The translations under genes were made by a program, and so were the position numbers. This document shows positions 36,501-44,751 of a DNA stretch of 64,000 bases, piece by piece (position 1 is the first letter of the stretch; the number at the start of each line of letters is the position of its first letter). Source of the DNA: a candidate division WOR-3 bacterium (GTDB lineage Bacteria; Hydrothermota; UBA3072); NCBI GenBank assembly GCA_039804165.1, contig JBDRZZ010000008.1:5265-69264 (forward strand), in the 5' to 3' direction. The notes beneath the pieces were generated by a model. That model had not been told where the DNA came from and made no database searches. It saw only the letters and a program-made list of their open reading frames with translations.

Positions 36501-37048
36501 AGCAAACAGAGCCTGTTCCTCAACCTGTTTTTAGAGCTCAGGTTAGTTTTAAAACCCCTAATGATTGGGGAATTCTCTTAGGAGGATACAATCTTTCTCT
36601 TCTTTACAGTTGGAGAGGCGGTAGATACGGGACCCTTAATCCGTTTGGGATTAGAGAGTTAGGTATTGTTTATCAATTGGAGAATAATATTCGCTGGGAG
36701 AATGAACGTAATTTGGATTTGAGTTTGAATAAAGTTCTTTCTGTTGGAGGAACAAATCTTACTTTGTTTATGGATGTTCATAATGTTTTTGATTGGCAAG
36801 AACTCAGTTCTCAGGGATTTTCAAGTGATTATGATGAGACCCAATACCTGAAGTCTCTTCATCTAGAGATATATAATTATGAGCCGTTTGCAAGTAGAGG
36901 ATTCGTTGGTCCAAAAGAAGGAGAAAAACCGGATAGAATTGGAGAGCTTAGAAGTGATGAGAAGCCTTACATAAATAATCCTGATCGAGAATTTCTAATG
37001 TATCTTGATCCAAGGTTTGTTCAGTTTGGGATAAGATTTAGTTTTTAG
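33593..37048 (+). CDS. TonB-dependent outer membrane receptor with CarboxypepD-like N-terminal domain
   Basis: The 1151-residue product has a signal peptide (about 1-33). A carboxypeptidase-regulatory-like domain follows (about 34-120, 'GKIAGIVIDARTGEPLVGANVVILGTDRGAACDVDGYYYI'). The plug is at about 140-240 ('GWSIRGSGLENTKLMADGLLLVDNR', 'EIKEVSLLKGGFNAEFSNVRAGVVNVVTREG'). The rest is a 22-strand-type barrel ending in 'FVQFGIRFSF' with terminal Phe. It should take up large ligands, such as oligosaccharides, with energy from TonB. No SusD partner follows, unlike Bacteroidetes SusCD pairs. The start has AAGGAGG. It heads the + strand run that includes the glycoside hydrolases. Confidence 0.88.
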   Translation: MRGRTIFIKFFSFKLIGVFLLFLLIIPTNLSGAVTGKIAGIVIDARTGEPLVGANVVILGTDRGAACDVDGYYYILRLDPGIYDVQARMIGYKTVTKVGVRVESGHTTPLNFELEPTVIPGEGVTVKAEREIIKLDLSGSSITVDKSEIEAVPLISGVTQYLNLQAGIEGWSIRGSGLENTKLMADGLLLVDNRINEPIMMPNLSEIKEVSLLKGGFNAEFSNVRAGVVNVVTREGSPKKYEGTFEYRYTLGHLKHNKPSIFDPENYYNKIYLWNKLDTGYVYTTDPNTGETLSCDTVIKYDSVCWKGPMNVWGDKKSPFYDTVKQKSCANPSWKGWIGEATGKPITPEAARDLWLWRHRIDIPRTDSLFSIYSHDSAYIPIWDITVEEDGDTTYELTGFRREPYKIPEDQPRRGKYGDKPDISLDAGFGGPVPLVGKYLGDLSFYASYRDFKEAFPLPDSREYYRETQTSLKLTSRVRDNMKVNLRGAYSVINSLSPWATGEQVGAPTKGFIGQVYLRGAMDMIMPTGEWGGIHHGGDKIRSNPVNLFSLTSLTPFDVISRMYGVSFQHVLTENTFYDIRLTYVRSNNDAEFWYDLPKRMNDTVLVWFGDKFDKNGDWITDRNHLALYTANNIPYGFPDPDFTIDRIVGVGSTVWGPAQNCGTYNKSWSQTFNGKLDFTSQVNKYNEIKFGFEANYDKIHEFYIIHEGYGWPERGEEEKSRGSYVVRYDAYPILGGAYIQDKIEFEGMFANIGVRIDVADANTEWPSRKDSASIYSNYYSGFLKKELFEQEDLLVDVPALWKISPRMGISFPFLENSKLFFNYGHFYSLAPNAQRFMISWGRGTEPLPYIGNPFLDMARTISYEVGFESNIANQILARVTGYYKDTDNETALASYTLSTEDPSISYTTFENLKYSDIRGFEVEFRKPAGRFFTGWVIYDYQVRSEGKIGREKNYAWAADQAKTGLYEPEQTEPVPQPVFRAQVSFKTPNDWGILLGGYNLSLLYSWRGGRYGTLNPFGIRELGIVYQLENNIRWENERNLDLSLNKVLSVGGTNLTLFMDVHNVFDWQELSSQGFSSDYDETQYLKSLHLEIYNYEPFASRGFVGPKEGEKPDRIGELRSDEKPYINNPDREFLMYLDPRFVQFGIRFSF

Positions 37049-37067
37049 AGGTAAAGGAGGTTAAAAA

Positions 37068-39419
37068 ATGAAGCGACTAATTTTTTTCTTTGGAGTTTTT
37101 CTTACTTTTTATAGTTATGCTCAGATGATGAAAAAAATTAGTGTTGGTAAACTGGAGGCAAGGATTTTTGATGATGGAATTCAAAGCGCTACAAATTTAC
37201 CAATGAGCCATTGTATTTACGTGAGAGGCTACTATACAGATCCTTGGGATTGGCTTGAAACCACAACTTATTGGCCTGGTGGGATGCTTAGAAATGCCTC
37301 TATTTTGGTTGGTTGCCGAAACTGGATAGATACTCTTGGGAATAGAGTTCCTTATTATGTGACAGGACATTGTAATCGTGAATCTTATGGACCTGGAGAT
37401 CCTTATCAATTTAATGTTCCTTTCGAGGATGGTCTTACAATTCATCGTTACTCTCGCTATCCTCCACCAGTTGTAAAGGTGGATAAGGAACTGGTGAGTC
37501 CCCCCTGGGGTTTTCGTGGAGATGTGGTTGATTCTACAAAGGTTTGGGGAACCGCTGATATGATGGTTGAGTGTCATTGGAGGCTTTCAATTGGAATGGA
37601 TGTTTATCAAAGAAACCTTGCTTGGAGTCAGCCTGATCACGATGATTATGTAATTTGGGATTTGACATTTGTAAATACAGGAAATACAGATAGGGATGAG
37701 GAGATTGAGCTACCTGGACAGCGCCTTGATTCTGTTGTAATTATGAGGCATTATGAAGCTTTGCCAAATGGTGGGCTTTATCCATTTGGAAGCTGGGCTG
37801 GAGTAACTGAGGATCATAATTCTCGTCTTTCCTATCCTTTTAAAGGGGATTCTTTAAGGATTAACTATGTTGCTCTTGCGAGGAAGGGAGGAATGAATTA
37901 CGATACTTATGGTCATAAATGCAGTGTTGAGTGGGGTGGAAATCCAGAACTTTTGGATGGTTGTGGATGGACAGGGCATGTAATTCTATTTGCTCCTAAA
38001 AATCCAAAAGTTCCACAGACTTACCCAATCTCTAATCCTCAAGCAAGTAATGACCCAGCTCAGCCGAGTATGCATAGCACAATAGAAGGTTTTTACGGAG
38101 TTGTTTATAATCTTCAGGAACTTACGGATTCAAGCGAGTTTCGTCAGGTTTATAGATGTATGAGAATGGGAATTCGCGGATATGATGATACGACGAAAGA
38201 GGAAGTTAAAAAGGTTCATCTTATGAATGAGGTTTACGATGTCTATGATACAACCGCAACTGGAGCACCGACTTATTATTATCAACCTCAAGATAGGATG
38301 GGAGAAAAGTATATTAAGAGGGGTGCTGTATTTCCAAGGGATTGGGCTTATTATACTTTTTGCACCGCTCCAAAATTTTCAATAGGACCATACAATATGG
38401 AGTATGGAGACACCATAAGGTTTGTTTTTGCAGTTGTCGCTGGAGCTATTCATAGGAAAACTTCTTATGAGTTAAGTAGATATTGGATTAGTGGAAAAGC
38501 AAGAGAGTATGGTTGGCTTAAGGATATGGAAATGGATTCAATAAAAGCGGAGTATTTGAGAAGAGATCCTGTCGCTGAGATATATACTCCAATATCAGCT
38601 TATAGAAAGATTATATGGCCTGGAATAAATGCTGGTGGAGTTTATACTTGGGAGAATGATTGCGCAAAAGATTATGTTGTTTCTACAGGGAAAGATTCTC
38701 TTTTCAAAAATGGGCTTGCAGCCCAAAGAAATTTCAATATGAACTATAATATTCCTCCATCCCCTCCGCCTCCTAAGATTTTTAATGTTAACTCAAGCCC
38801 TGAAGGGATTAAATTAAGTTGGAGCTATGATACTGATCCAAGTAATCTTGGTGGTTTCAAGATATATAGAGCGATGGGTGGAACTTTATATAAAGAGGAA
38901 GGAGGGGTTGCTACAGGAGATTGGCAATTAATTGATTCTTTAGGGCCTGAGGTAAGAGAATATATAGATACAATTGGTATTGTTAGAGGTTATGATTATT
39001 ATTATTCTATAACAGCAATAAGCACTTCTGGAGTTGAGAGTGGGAAGTGGTTAACAATGACCCAAGAACCATTTGCAGCAAGACTTTTGGATCCTCCTGG
39101 AATGAGCCTTGATGAAGTAAGAGTTGTCCCAAATCCTCTAAATACGAGACTAGGAATTGATAGAAGCCATTTTAGTGATGATCAATATAAGATAACTTTT
39201 CGTCACCTACCTCCTATCTGCACAATAAGGATTTTTACAGAGTCAGGAGAGCTGGTAAAGACAATAGAACACACAAATGGTTCTGGCACTGAGTTCTGGC
39301 AAGAGTATTGGTATCTCACCACAATTAATAACCAGAGACCGGCAAGTGGTATTTATATAGCTCATATTCAAACCCCAGATGGTAAAAGCATAGTCCGTAA
39401 GTTTATCATAATTAGATAG
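37068..39419 (+). CDS. Large secreted protein with FN3-like and type IX-like sorting domains
   Basis: The 783-residue product has a signal peptide ('KRLIFFFGVFLTFYSYAQ'), a large unassigned body (about 20-560) rich in Trp, Tyr and Asp, and an FN3-like segment (about 570-665, 'EGIKLSWSYDTDPSNLGGFKIYRA'). The last 90 residues have the Por-type layout 'VRVVPNPLN', 'TIRIFTESGELVKTIEHT', 'PASGIYIAHIQTPDGKSIVRKFIIIR'. It is probably exported to the surface by a T9SS-like route. It lies 19 bases after the TonB receptor and 10 before the PorV-like gene, so the three may form one surface complex. The body matches no family I recognise. Confidence 0.7.
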   Translation: MKRLIFFFGVFLTFYSYAQMMKKISVGKLEARIFDDGIQSATNLPMSHCIYVRGYYTDPWDWLETTTYWPGGMLRNASILVGCRNWIDTLGNRVPYYVTGHCNRESYGPGDPYQFNVPFEDGLTIHRYSRYPPPVVKVDKELVSPPWGFRGDVVDSTKVWGTADMMVECHWRLSIGMDVYQRNLAWSQPDHDDYVIWDLTFVNTGNTDRDEEIELPGQRLDSVVIMRHYEALPNGGLYPFGSWAGVTEDHNSRLSYPFKGDSLRINYVALARKGGMNYDTYGHKCSVEWGGNPELLDGCGWTGHVILFAPKNPKVPQTYPISNPQASNDPAQPSMHSTIEGFYGVVYNLQELTDSSEFRQVYRCMRMGIRGYDDTTKEEVKKVHLMNEVYDVYDTTATGAPTYYYQPQDRMGEKYIKRGAVFPRDWAYYTFCTAPKFSIGPYNMEYGDTIRFVFAVVAGAIHRKTSYELSRYWISGKAREYGWLKDMEMDSIKAEYLRRDPVAEIYTPISAYRKIIWPGINAGGVYTWENDCAKDYVVSTGKDSLFKNGLAAQRNFNMNYNIPPSPPPPKIFNVNSSPEGIKLSWSYDTDPSNLGGFKIYRAMGGTLYKEEGGVATGDWQLIDSLGPEVREYIDTIGIVRGYDYYYSITAISTSGVESGKWLTMTQEPFAARLLDPPGMSLDEVRVVPNPLNTRLGIDRSHFSDDQYKITFRHLPPICTIRIFTESGELVKTIEHTNGSGTEFWQEYWYLTTINNQRPASGIYIAHIQTPDGKSIVRKFIIIR

Positions 39420-39429
39420 GGAGGGAAAG

Positions 39430-40401
39430 ATGAGAAAGTTTTTATTTTTATTGATTAGCTTAGCTATTACTTCTTACGCTGGGATAGAGATTGATAAAGT
39501 TGCTCAGACAGGATGTAAATTCTTGGATGTTGGTTTTGGAGCGAGGGCTTGCGGTATGGGAGAAGCTTATACTGTTGTAGGACATGATGCTGATGCTCTT
39601 TTTTATAATCCTTCCTGTATTGCTGAAATAGATAATGATGTGGATATTTCAGGTGGTGTAACCTATTGGATTGCAGATATAAGACATAGCTATTTATCTA
39701 TTGTTTATAACACAGGTAATTTTGGAAGTTTTGGCATTAGTGTTGTCTCTCCAAATTATGGAGAAATTTTAGGGACAGAAATAGCTCCCGAAACTGAAGA
39801 AGGTTTTAAAGACACAGATACCTTGGGTGTTTCTGCACTCTGTGTTGGAGTTGCTTATGCGAAAGAATTCACTGAGAAATTTACTGTTGGTGCTCAGATA
39901 AAATATGTGGCTCAGCATCTTGCAGAGACTTATTCCGAGAATCTTGGGGGGTATAAAGAGAATGAAATTTCTACGCTTTCGTATGATTTTGGACTTTTAT
40001 TTTATCCAGGTTTTAAGAGCTTTGCTTTCGGAATGTTTGTAAGGAATTTCTCTCCAAGAGTCAAATACGAACAGATTGGATTTGAGCTTCCTTTGACTTT
40101 TTCTGTTGGAGTTGGTGTGGATAATCTACTTGATTTCTTTGGGAGTTATCCGGGGATGACCCTCACAGTTGGTGCAGAAATGCTTCATCCAAGAGATTGG
40201 AGAGAAGAATTTAATGTTGGAGGAGAATTTGGATATAATGATATGATATTTTTCCGAGCAGGATATAAATTTAGATATTCTCAAGAAGGTTTGAATTTTG
40301 GAGTTGGTTTGAAAAGTTCTGGGATAAAAATAGATTGGTCTTATAGTGAATTTAAACTTTTTGATTGGATAAATAGATTTTCTGTAGGATTCTCGTTTTG
40401 A
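39430..40401 (+). CDS. PorV/PorQ-family outer membrane protein
   Basis: The 323-residue product has a signal peptide (1-17). The family motif 'FLDVGFGARACGMGEAYTVVGHDADALFYNPSCIAEI' is near residues 30-65, as in PorV/PorQ (FadL-like barrel) proteins. Strands continue to the C-terminal 'FDWINRFSVGFSF', ending in Phe. PorV acts in type IX secretion as the shuttle that carries sorting-domain proteins from the translocon to the attachment complex. The preceding gene encodes such a sorting-domain protein, so this copy may serve it. Core type IX genes are not in the window. Confidence 0.8.
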   Translation: MRKFLFLLISLAITSYAGIEIDKVAQTGCKFLDVGFGARACGMGEAYTVVGHDADALFYNPSCIAEIDNDVDISGGVTYWIADIRHSYLSIVYNTGNFGSFGISVVSPNYGEILGTEIAPETEEGFKDTDTLGVSALCVGVAYAKEFTEKFTVGAQIKYVAQHLAETYSENLGGYKENEISTLSYDFGLLFYPGFKSFAFGMFVRNFSPRVKYEQIGFELPLTFSVGVGVDNLLDFFGSYPGMTLTVGAEMLHPRDWREEFNVGGEFGYNDMIFFRAGYKFRYSQEGLNFGVGLKSSGIKIDWSYSEFKLFDWINRFSVGFSF

Positions 40402-40557
40402 GGATCCCTTAAAAAGAGGGAATTAAGAGAAGTTTTTAGGCAAGAGTTTTTCCTTATTTAATTGGAATTGAAAAAGGGGAGAGGTAGTTTTTGTTATTAG
40501 GTTTGAAGGAAAGTGTTTAAAAAACTTTTTAAAGAAGATTAAGAAAGGAGAGGTATT

Positions 40558-41985
40558 ATGAATCTTGAATCGCAGAGGATCCCTTTGAAAGAGAAGATTG
40601 GGTATAGCTTGGGAGACGCAGCTGCTAATTTCTATTTTCAGATGTACATTGTTTTTATGATGTATTTTTATACAGATGTGTTTGGCCTTGCTGCTGGAAC
40701 AGTTGGCACGATTTTTCTCTTTTCAAGAATATGGGATGCAGTGAACGATCCAATGATGGCTGCTATTGCTGATCGAACAAATACGAGGTGGGGAAAATAC
40801 CGTCCTTGGGTTTTGTTTGCAGCTTTTCCTTTAGCTCTTTTTGGGGTTTTAACTTTTACTACACCAAATTTTGGTATAGTAGGTAAAATAATATGGGCTT
40901 GTTTTACCTACAATTTTCTTATGATGTCTTATACAGCAAATAATGTTCCTTATTCCGCGCTAATGGGTGTTATGACCGGAGATTCTATTGAGAGGACAGC
41001 TTTATCTTCTGCAAGATTTATTGCTGCAAATATGGCGATGTTGGCTATTCAAGGATTTGCCTTACCTCTTGTTGGGAAACTTGGTAAGGGTAATGATGCA
41101 CTAGGTTTTATGCTTACAATGATTGTTTTTTCCTCATTAGCACTTCTATTTTTAATTATAACTTTCCTTAGCTCTAAAGAAAGAATAAAACCTGCTCCTG
41201 GCCAGAAAACCTCAATAAAACAGGATCTTTTTGATCTTGCTAAAAACCGCCCATGGGTTGCAATGTTTATTATGACAGTTTTTGTCTTTATTTATTGGTC
41301 TATGAAAGGAAGTATTGGGATTTACTACACTAAATATTTTGTAGATCATAATAGTCTTCGTAGATTTTTAGAATTTTTCCCATTTCTACGTAGGGGAGCA
41401 GCTTTAGATGTTGTAAAAACTGGTTTTACATTCTTTAGTGTTAGTGGAGTTTTAGCACAATTGATTGGAATTATGTGTTCTAAATTTCTTGCGGTGAGAT
41501 TTGGGAAAAGGGATGTTTTCCGTGTTTGTCTATTTTTATCGGGTTGTTCAACTGTTGTTTTTATGTTTTTGTCAAAAGACGCAATACTTCTCCAGTTTGT
41601 TTTTTCTATCCTTATTCAGCTTTTCTATGGCCCAACAGTTCCTTTGTTGTGGGCTATGGTTGCAGATATTGCTGATTTTACCGAGTGGAAAACAAATCGT
41701 AGAGCAACAGCGATGACTTTCGCTACGATATTGTTCGCTCTTAAATTGGGATTAAGTTTAGGAGGAGCTCTTGCAGGATGGCTCCTTTCTTTATATGGTT
41801 ATGTTCCTGATGCTCAGCAAACCGCTACTGCACTTAAAGGGATTCGCTATTTGGTAAGTTTGTATCCTGCTATTATGTTCTTTATTGGGGTAGTAGCACT
41901 TTTGTTTTATGAGATTGATAGGAAGATAGAAATAAAAATGGAAGAAGAGCTTTTAGAAAGACGTAAACATTATAAATACGAATGA
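40558..41985 (+). CDS. GPH-family sugar:cation symporter
   Basis: The 475-residue product has 12 membrane spans. It starts 'LKEKIGYSLGDAAANFYFQMYIVFMMYFYTDVFGL' and has the GPH motif 'WDAVNDPMMAAIADRTNTRWGKYRPWVLFAA'. 'MVADIADFTEWKTNRRATAMTFATILFALKLGLSLGGALAGWLLSLYGY' is the matching motif in the second half. Family members (XynB/XylP, MelB-like) import glycosides, pentosides or hexuronides with Na+ or H+. Directly before GH43 and GH10 genes, it most likely imports xylo-oligosaccharides. It starts after AGGAGAGG; the 156-base gap before it has no clear promoter, so it may be read from upstream. Confidence 0.9.
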   Translation: MNLESQRIPLKEKIGYSLGDAAANFYFQMYIVFMMYFYTDVFGLAAGTVGTIFLFSRIWDAVNDPMMAAIADRTNTRWGKYRPWVLFAAFPLALFGVLTFTTPNFGIVGKIIWACFTYNFLMMSYTANNVPYSALMGVMTGDSIERTALSSARFIAANMAMLAIQGFALPLVGKLGKGNDALGFMLTMIVFSSLALLFLIITFLSSKERIKPAPGQKTSIKQDLFDLAKNRPWVAMFIMTVFVFIYWSMKGSIGIYYTKYFVDHNSLRRFLEFFPFLRRGAALDVVKTGFTFFSVSGVLAQLIGIMCSKFLAVRFGKRDVFRVCLFLSGCSTVVFMFLSKDAILLQFVFSILIQLFYGPTVPLLWAMVADIADFTEWKTNRRATAMTFATILFALKLGLSLGGALAGWLLSLYGYVPDAQQTATALKGIRYLVSLYPAIMFFIGVVALLFYEIDRKIEIKMEEELLERRKHYKYE

Positions 41986-42015
41986 GAAGAAGAATTTAGT
42001 AGAAAAAAGCAGATT

Positions 42016-43614
42016 ATGAATCAGTTGTGTTTTCTTTTTTCGCTCTTTTCAATATTTGTCTTTTTAGGCTGCCAGCAAATAAGGTATAACGAAATCTATA
42101 CGAATCCTGTTATTCCAGGCTGTTATCCTGATCCTAGTATTTGTAGGGTTGGGGATGATTATTATACTGTTCATAGCTCTTTTGAGTATTTCCCAGGAGT
42201 TCCAATATTTCACAGTAGAGATTTGGTTCACTGGCGTCAAATTGGTTATTGTCTAACAAGAGAGAGCCAACTACCTCTTAAGAAAATGAGAACTTCTGGA
42301 GGAATATATGCTCCAACTCTCAGATATCACAATGGTTTATTCTATATGATTACCACCAATGTTGATGGAGGAGGTAATTTCTATGTGACAGCGAAGGATC
42401 CTCGTGGCCCTTGGTCCGATCCTGTATGGTTGGATAAAGGAGGATTTGATCCTTCTCTTTTCTTTGATGATGATGGGAAGGTTTATTATACTCGTCATGA
42501 AGGGGAAGCACACGGTTATATTGCTCAATGTTTGTTAGATTTAAAAGAGGGAAAACTTGAAGGAGAGATGAAAAAGATATGGGAAGGAACAGGAGATATT
42601 TGGCCAGAAGGTCCACATTTATATAAAATTAATGGAAAATATTATTTAATGATTGCTGAAGGGGGAACTAGTTACGGTCATATGATTACAATAGCTCGTT
42701 CTGAATCCCCTTGGGGCCCTTTTGAGCCAAATCCTAATAATCCAATTTTGACACATAAACATTTGAAAGATCATCCCTTCCAGGCTCTTGGACATGGAGA
42801 CCTTGTTGAAACTCCTGATGGATGGTGGATTGTTTTTCTTGGAATTAGACCAAAAGGAGGTTACTATAATCATCTTGGGAGAGAAACTTTTCTTGCCCCA
42901 GTTAAGTGGACTAAAGACGGTTGGCCTATTGTTAATGAAGGAAAGCCAATTGAGGAGATAATGAAGGCACCAAGATTACCGAGATTTGAGGTTGAAGAAG
43001 AAGCGGTGAGGGATGACTTTGATAAAGAGGAATTTTCCCTTTGCTGGAACTTTTTAAGGAATCCTTATATAGAGAATTACTCTTTAACTGAAAGACCCGG
43101 TTATCTTCGTCTTTATGGATCAGAAATTACAATGGCAGATCAGGATTCTCCGACATTTCTTGGTCGCCGTCAAACAGCAATGGAATGTAAGGTGGTTACG
43201 AAACTTGAGTTTAATCCTCAAAAAGAAAATGAGGAGGCAGGGCTTGTTATTAGAGGTAATGAGGCAAACCGTTATGAATTAGGAATTACAAAAAGAGATG
43301 GGAAACGTTGTGTGTTTTTGAGGAAAACTGTAAAGGGGAAATTAGAAGAGCCTATTAAGTATGAGGGGATTGGAGAAGGAGAGGTTATTCTCTCTATTGA
43401 AGCAAAACCTCTTTCCTATGAATTTTTCTATCAAGTAGGAGATGAAGAACCTAAGAGTTTAGGAACTGCACTTACGAAATATCTTTCCTTTGAGGAAGTG
43501 GAAAGCTTTTTGTTTACAGGTGCATATATTGGGTTATATGCAACTGGGAATGGTGTTAAATCTACAGCTCCAGCTGATTTTGATTGGTTTGATTTTATTG
43601 TGTATAAGAAATGA
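42016..43614 (+). CDS. GH43 beta-xylosidase/arabinofuranosidase lipoprotein
   Basis: The 532-residue product begins with a lipoprotein signal ('FSIFVFLGC', Cys19). Residues 28-330 are a five-blade GH43 propeller with catalytic Asp39 ('GCYPDPS', base), Asp145 ('GFDPSLFFDDDG', pKa modulator) and Glu198 ('WPEGPHLY', acid). Residues about 340-530 are the beta-sandwich typical of GH43 beta-xylosidases ('DDFDKEEFSLCWNFLRNPY', 'GLVIRGNEANRYELGI'). It should cut xylose or arabinose from xylo-oligosaccharides. The lipid anchor puts it outside the cytoplasm. It is coupled to the GH10 gene by a 4-base overlap. Confidence 0.92.
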   Translation: MNQLCFLFSLFSIFVFLGCQQIRYNEIYTNPVIPGCYPDPSICRVGDDYYTVHSSFEYFPGVPIFHSRDLVHWRQIGYCLTRESQLPLKKMRTSGGIYAPTLRYHNGLFYMITTNVDGGGNFYVTAKDPRGPWSDPVWLDKGGFDPSLFFDDDGKVYYTRHEGEAHGYIAQCLLDLKEGKLEGEMKKIWEGTGDIWPEGPHLYKINGKYYLMIAEGGTSYGHMITIARSESPWGPFEPNPNNPILTHKHLKDHPFQALGHGDLVETPDGWWIVFLGIRPKGGYYNHLGRETFLAPVKWTKDGWPIVNEGKPIEEIMKAPRLPRFEVEEEAVRDDFDKEEFSLCWNFLRNPYIENYSLTERPGYLRLYGSEITMADQDSPTFLGRRQTAMECKVVTKLEFNPQKENEEAGLVIRGNEANRYELGITKRDGKRCVFLRKTVKGKLEEPIKYEGIGEGEVILSIEAKPLSYEFFYQVGDEEPKSLGTALTKYLSFEEVESFLFTGAYIGLYATGNGVKSTAPADFDWFDFIVYKK

Positions 43615-44702
43615 TGGAGAAAATTAAGGATTTTAGAGAAGATTATCCTTTAAAAGAAATAATTAAGGATTTCCATATTGGAGTCGCTCTAAGTAAAGAT
43701 CAGATTGAAGGAAAAGAGCCATTAACAACAGCTCTTGTGGAGAGACATTTCAATAGCATTACTCCTGAAAATATTCTTAAGTGGGAGGAAGTCCATCCTG
43801 AGCTTGATAAATATAATTTTTCTCCAGTTGACCTTTTTGTAGAATTTGGAGAAAAAAATAGAATGTTTATGGTTGGGCATACTCTTGTTTGGTTCTATCA
43901 AACTCCTTCCTGGGTTTTTGAGGATAAAGATGGGAACCCTTTAGATAGAGAATCTTTACTAAGTAGAATGAAAGACCATATCTTTACTGTAATGGGTCGG
44001 TATAAAGGAAGGATTCAAGGATGGGATGTTGTTAATGAAGCAATTGCAGAAGATGGGAGTTTTAGGAAATGTAAATGGTTGGAAATTATAGGAGAGGACT
44101 ATATTCAAAAAGCTTTTGAATATGCTATGGAGGCTGACCCATCTTGTGAACTTTATTATAATGAGTATGATCTTGAGAAGCCTCCTAAGTGTGAAGGAGT
44201 GATCCGTCTTTTGGAGAATCTTAAGAGGAAAGGGATTAGAATAGATGGAGTTGGGGTTCAGGGGCATTGGTTTTTAGATTACCCTCATTTGGAAGAGATT
44301 GAGGCTTACATTTTAGCTATTTCTAAATTGGGGTTAAAAGTTATTATTTCAGAGTTGGATGTAAGTGTTCTTCCTTTTTATCCTGTGGATTCAAAGGCTG
44401 TGGATCTATCTTCTTTTCCAGTAGAATTCCAGAAAGTTCATAATCCTTATCCGGATGGTTTACCAGATTCTGTAGAGGAAAAACTTGCAGATCGGTATTC
44501 AGAATTATTTTCTTTGTTTAGGAAGCATAGAGACAAAATTAAAAGGGTGACTTTCTGGGGTGTCCATGATGGACAGTCCTGGAGAAGTTATTTACCAATA
44601 AGGGGAAGGGTCGATTATCCAACTTTGTTTAATAAGGATTGTAAACCAAAGTTGGCTTTTGAGGCAGTTATTAAGGTATTTCGAGAATGTAATGAGGGTT
44701 GA
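43611..44702 (+). CDS. GH10 endo-beta-1,4-xylanase, cytoplasmic
   Basis: The 363-residue product is a single GH10 barrel. The acid/base is Glu143 ('GWDVVNEAI') and the nucleophile Glu249 ('VIISELDVS'). 'ENILKWEEVHPE' and 'FMVGHTLVWFYQTPSWVF' are the family's substrate-binding motifs. It starts directly with the catalytic domain ('LKEIIKDFHIGVALSKDQ') with no signal peptide. It should therefore act inside the cell on imported oligosaccharides, as known for intracellular GH10 enzymes such as IXT6. ATGs at 43611 and 43614 are both possible starts. Confidence 0.95.
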   Translation: MMEKIKDFREDYPLKEIIKDFHIGVALSKDQIEGKEPLTTALVERHFNSITPENILKWEEVHPELDKYNFSPVDLFVEFGEKNRMFMVGHTLVWFYQTPSWVFEDKDGNPLDRESLLSRMKDHIFTVMGRYKGRIQGWDVVNEAIAEDGSFRKCKWLEIIGEDYIQKAFEYAMEADPSCELYYNEYDLEKPPKCEGVIRLLENLKRKGIRIDGVGVQGHWFLDYPHLEEIEAYILAISKLGLKVIISELDVSVLPFYPVDSKAVDLSSFPVEFQKVHNPYPDGLPDSVEEKLADRYSELFSLFRKHRDKIKRVTFWGVHDGQSWRSYLPIRGRVDYPTLFNKDCKPKLAFEAVIKVFRECNEG

Positions 44703-44751
44703 CAGAAGGTTTAGATATATTATTATAAAAGCGAAAAAGGAGGAGTAGAAA

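Noticed and set aside
40402-40557. Promoter or terminator between the PorV-like and symporter genes
   Set aside because: Only a weak 5-bp hairpin (TCCCT/AGGGA, about 40405-40421) lacking a T run, and no convincing -35/-10 pair, were seen.
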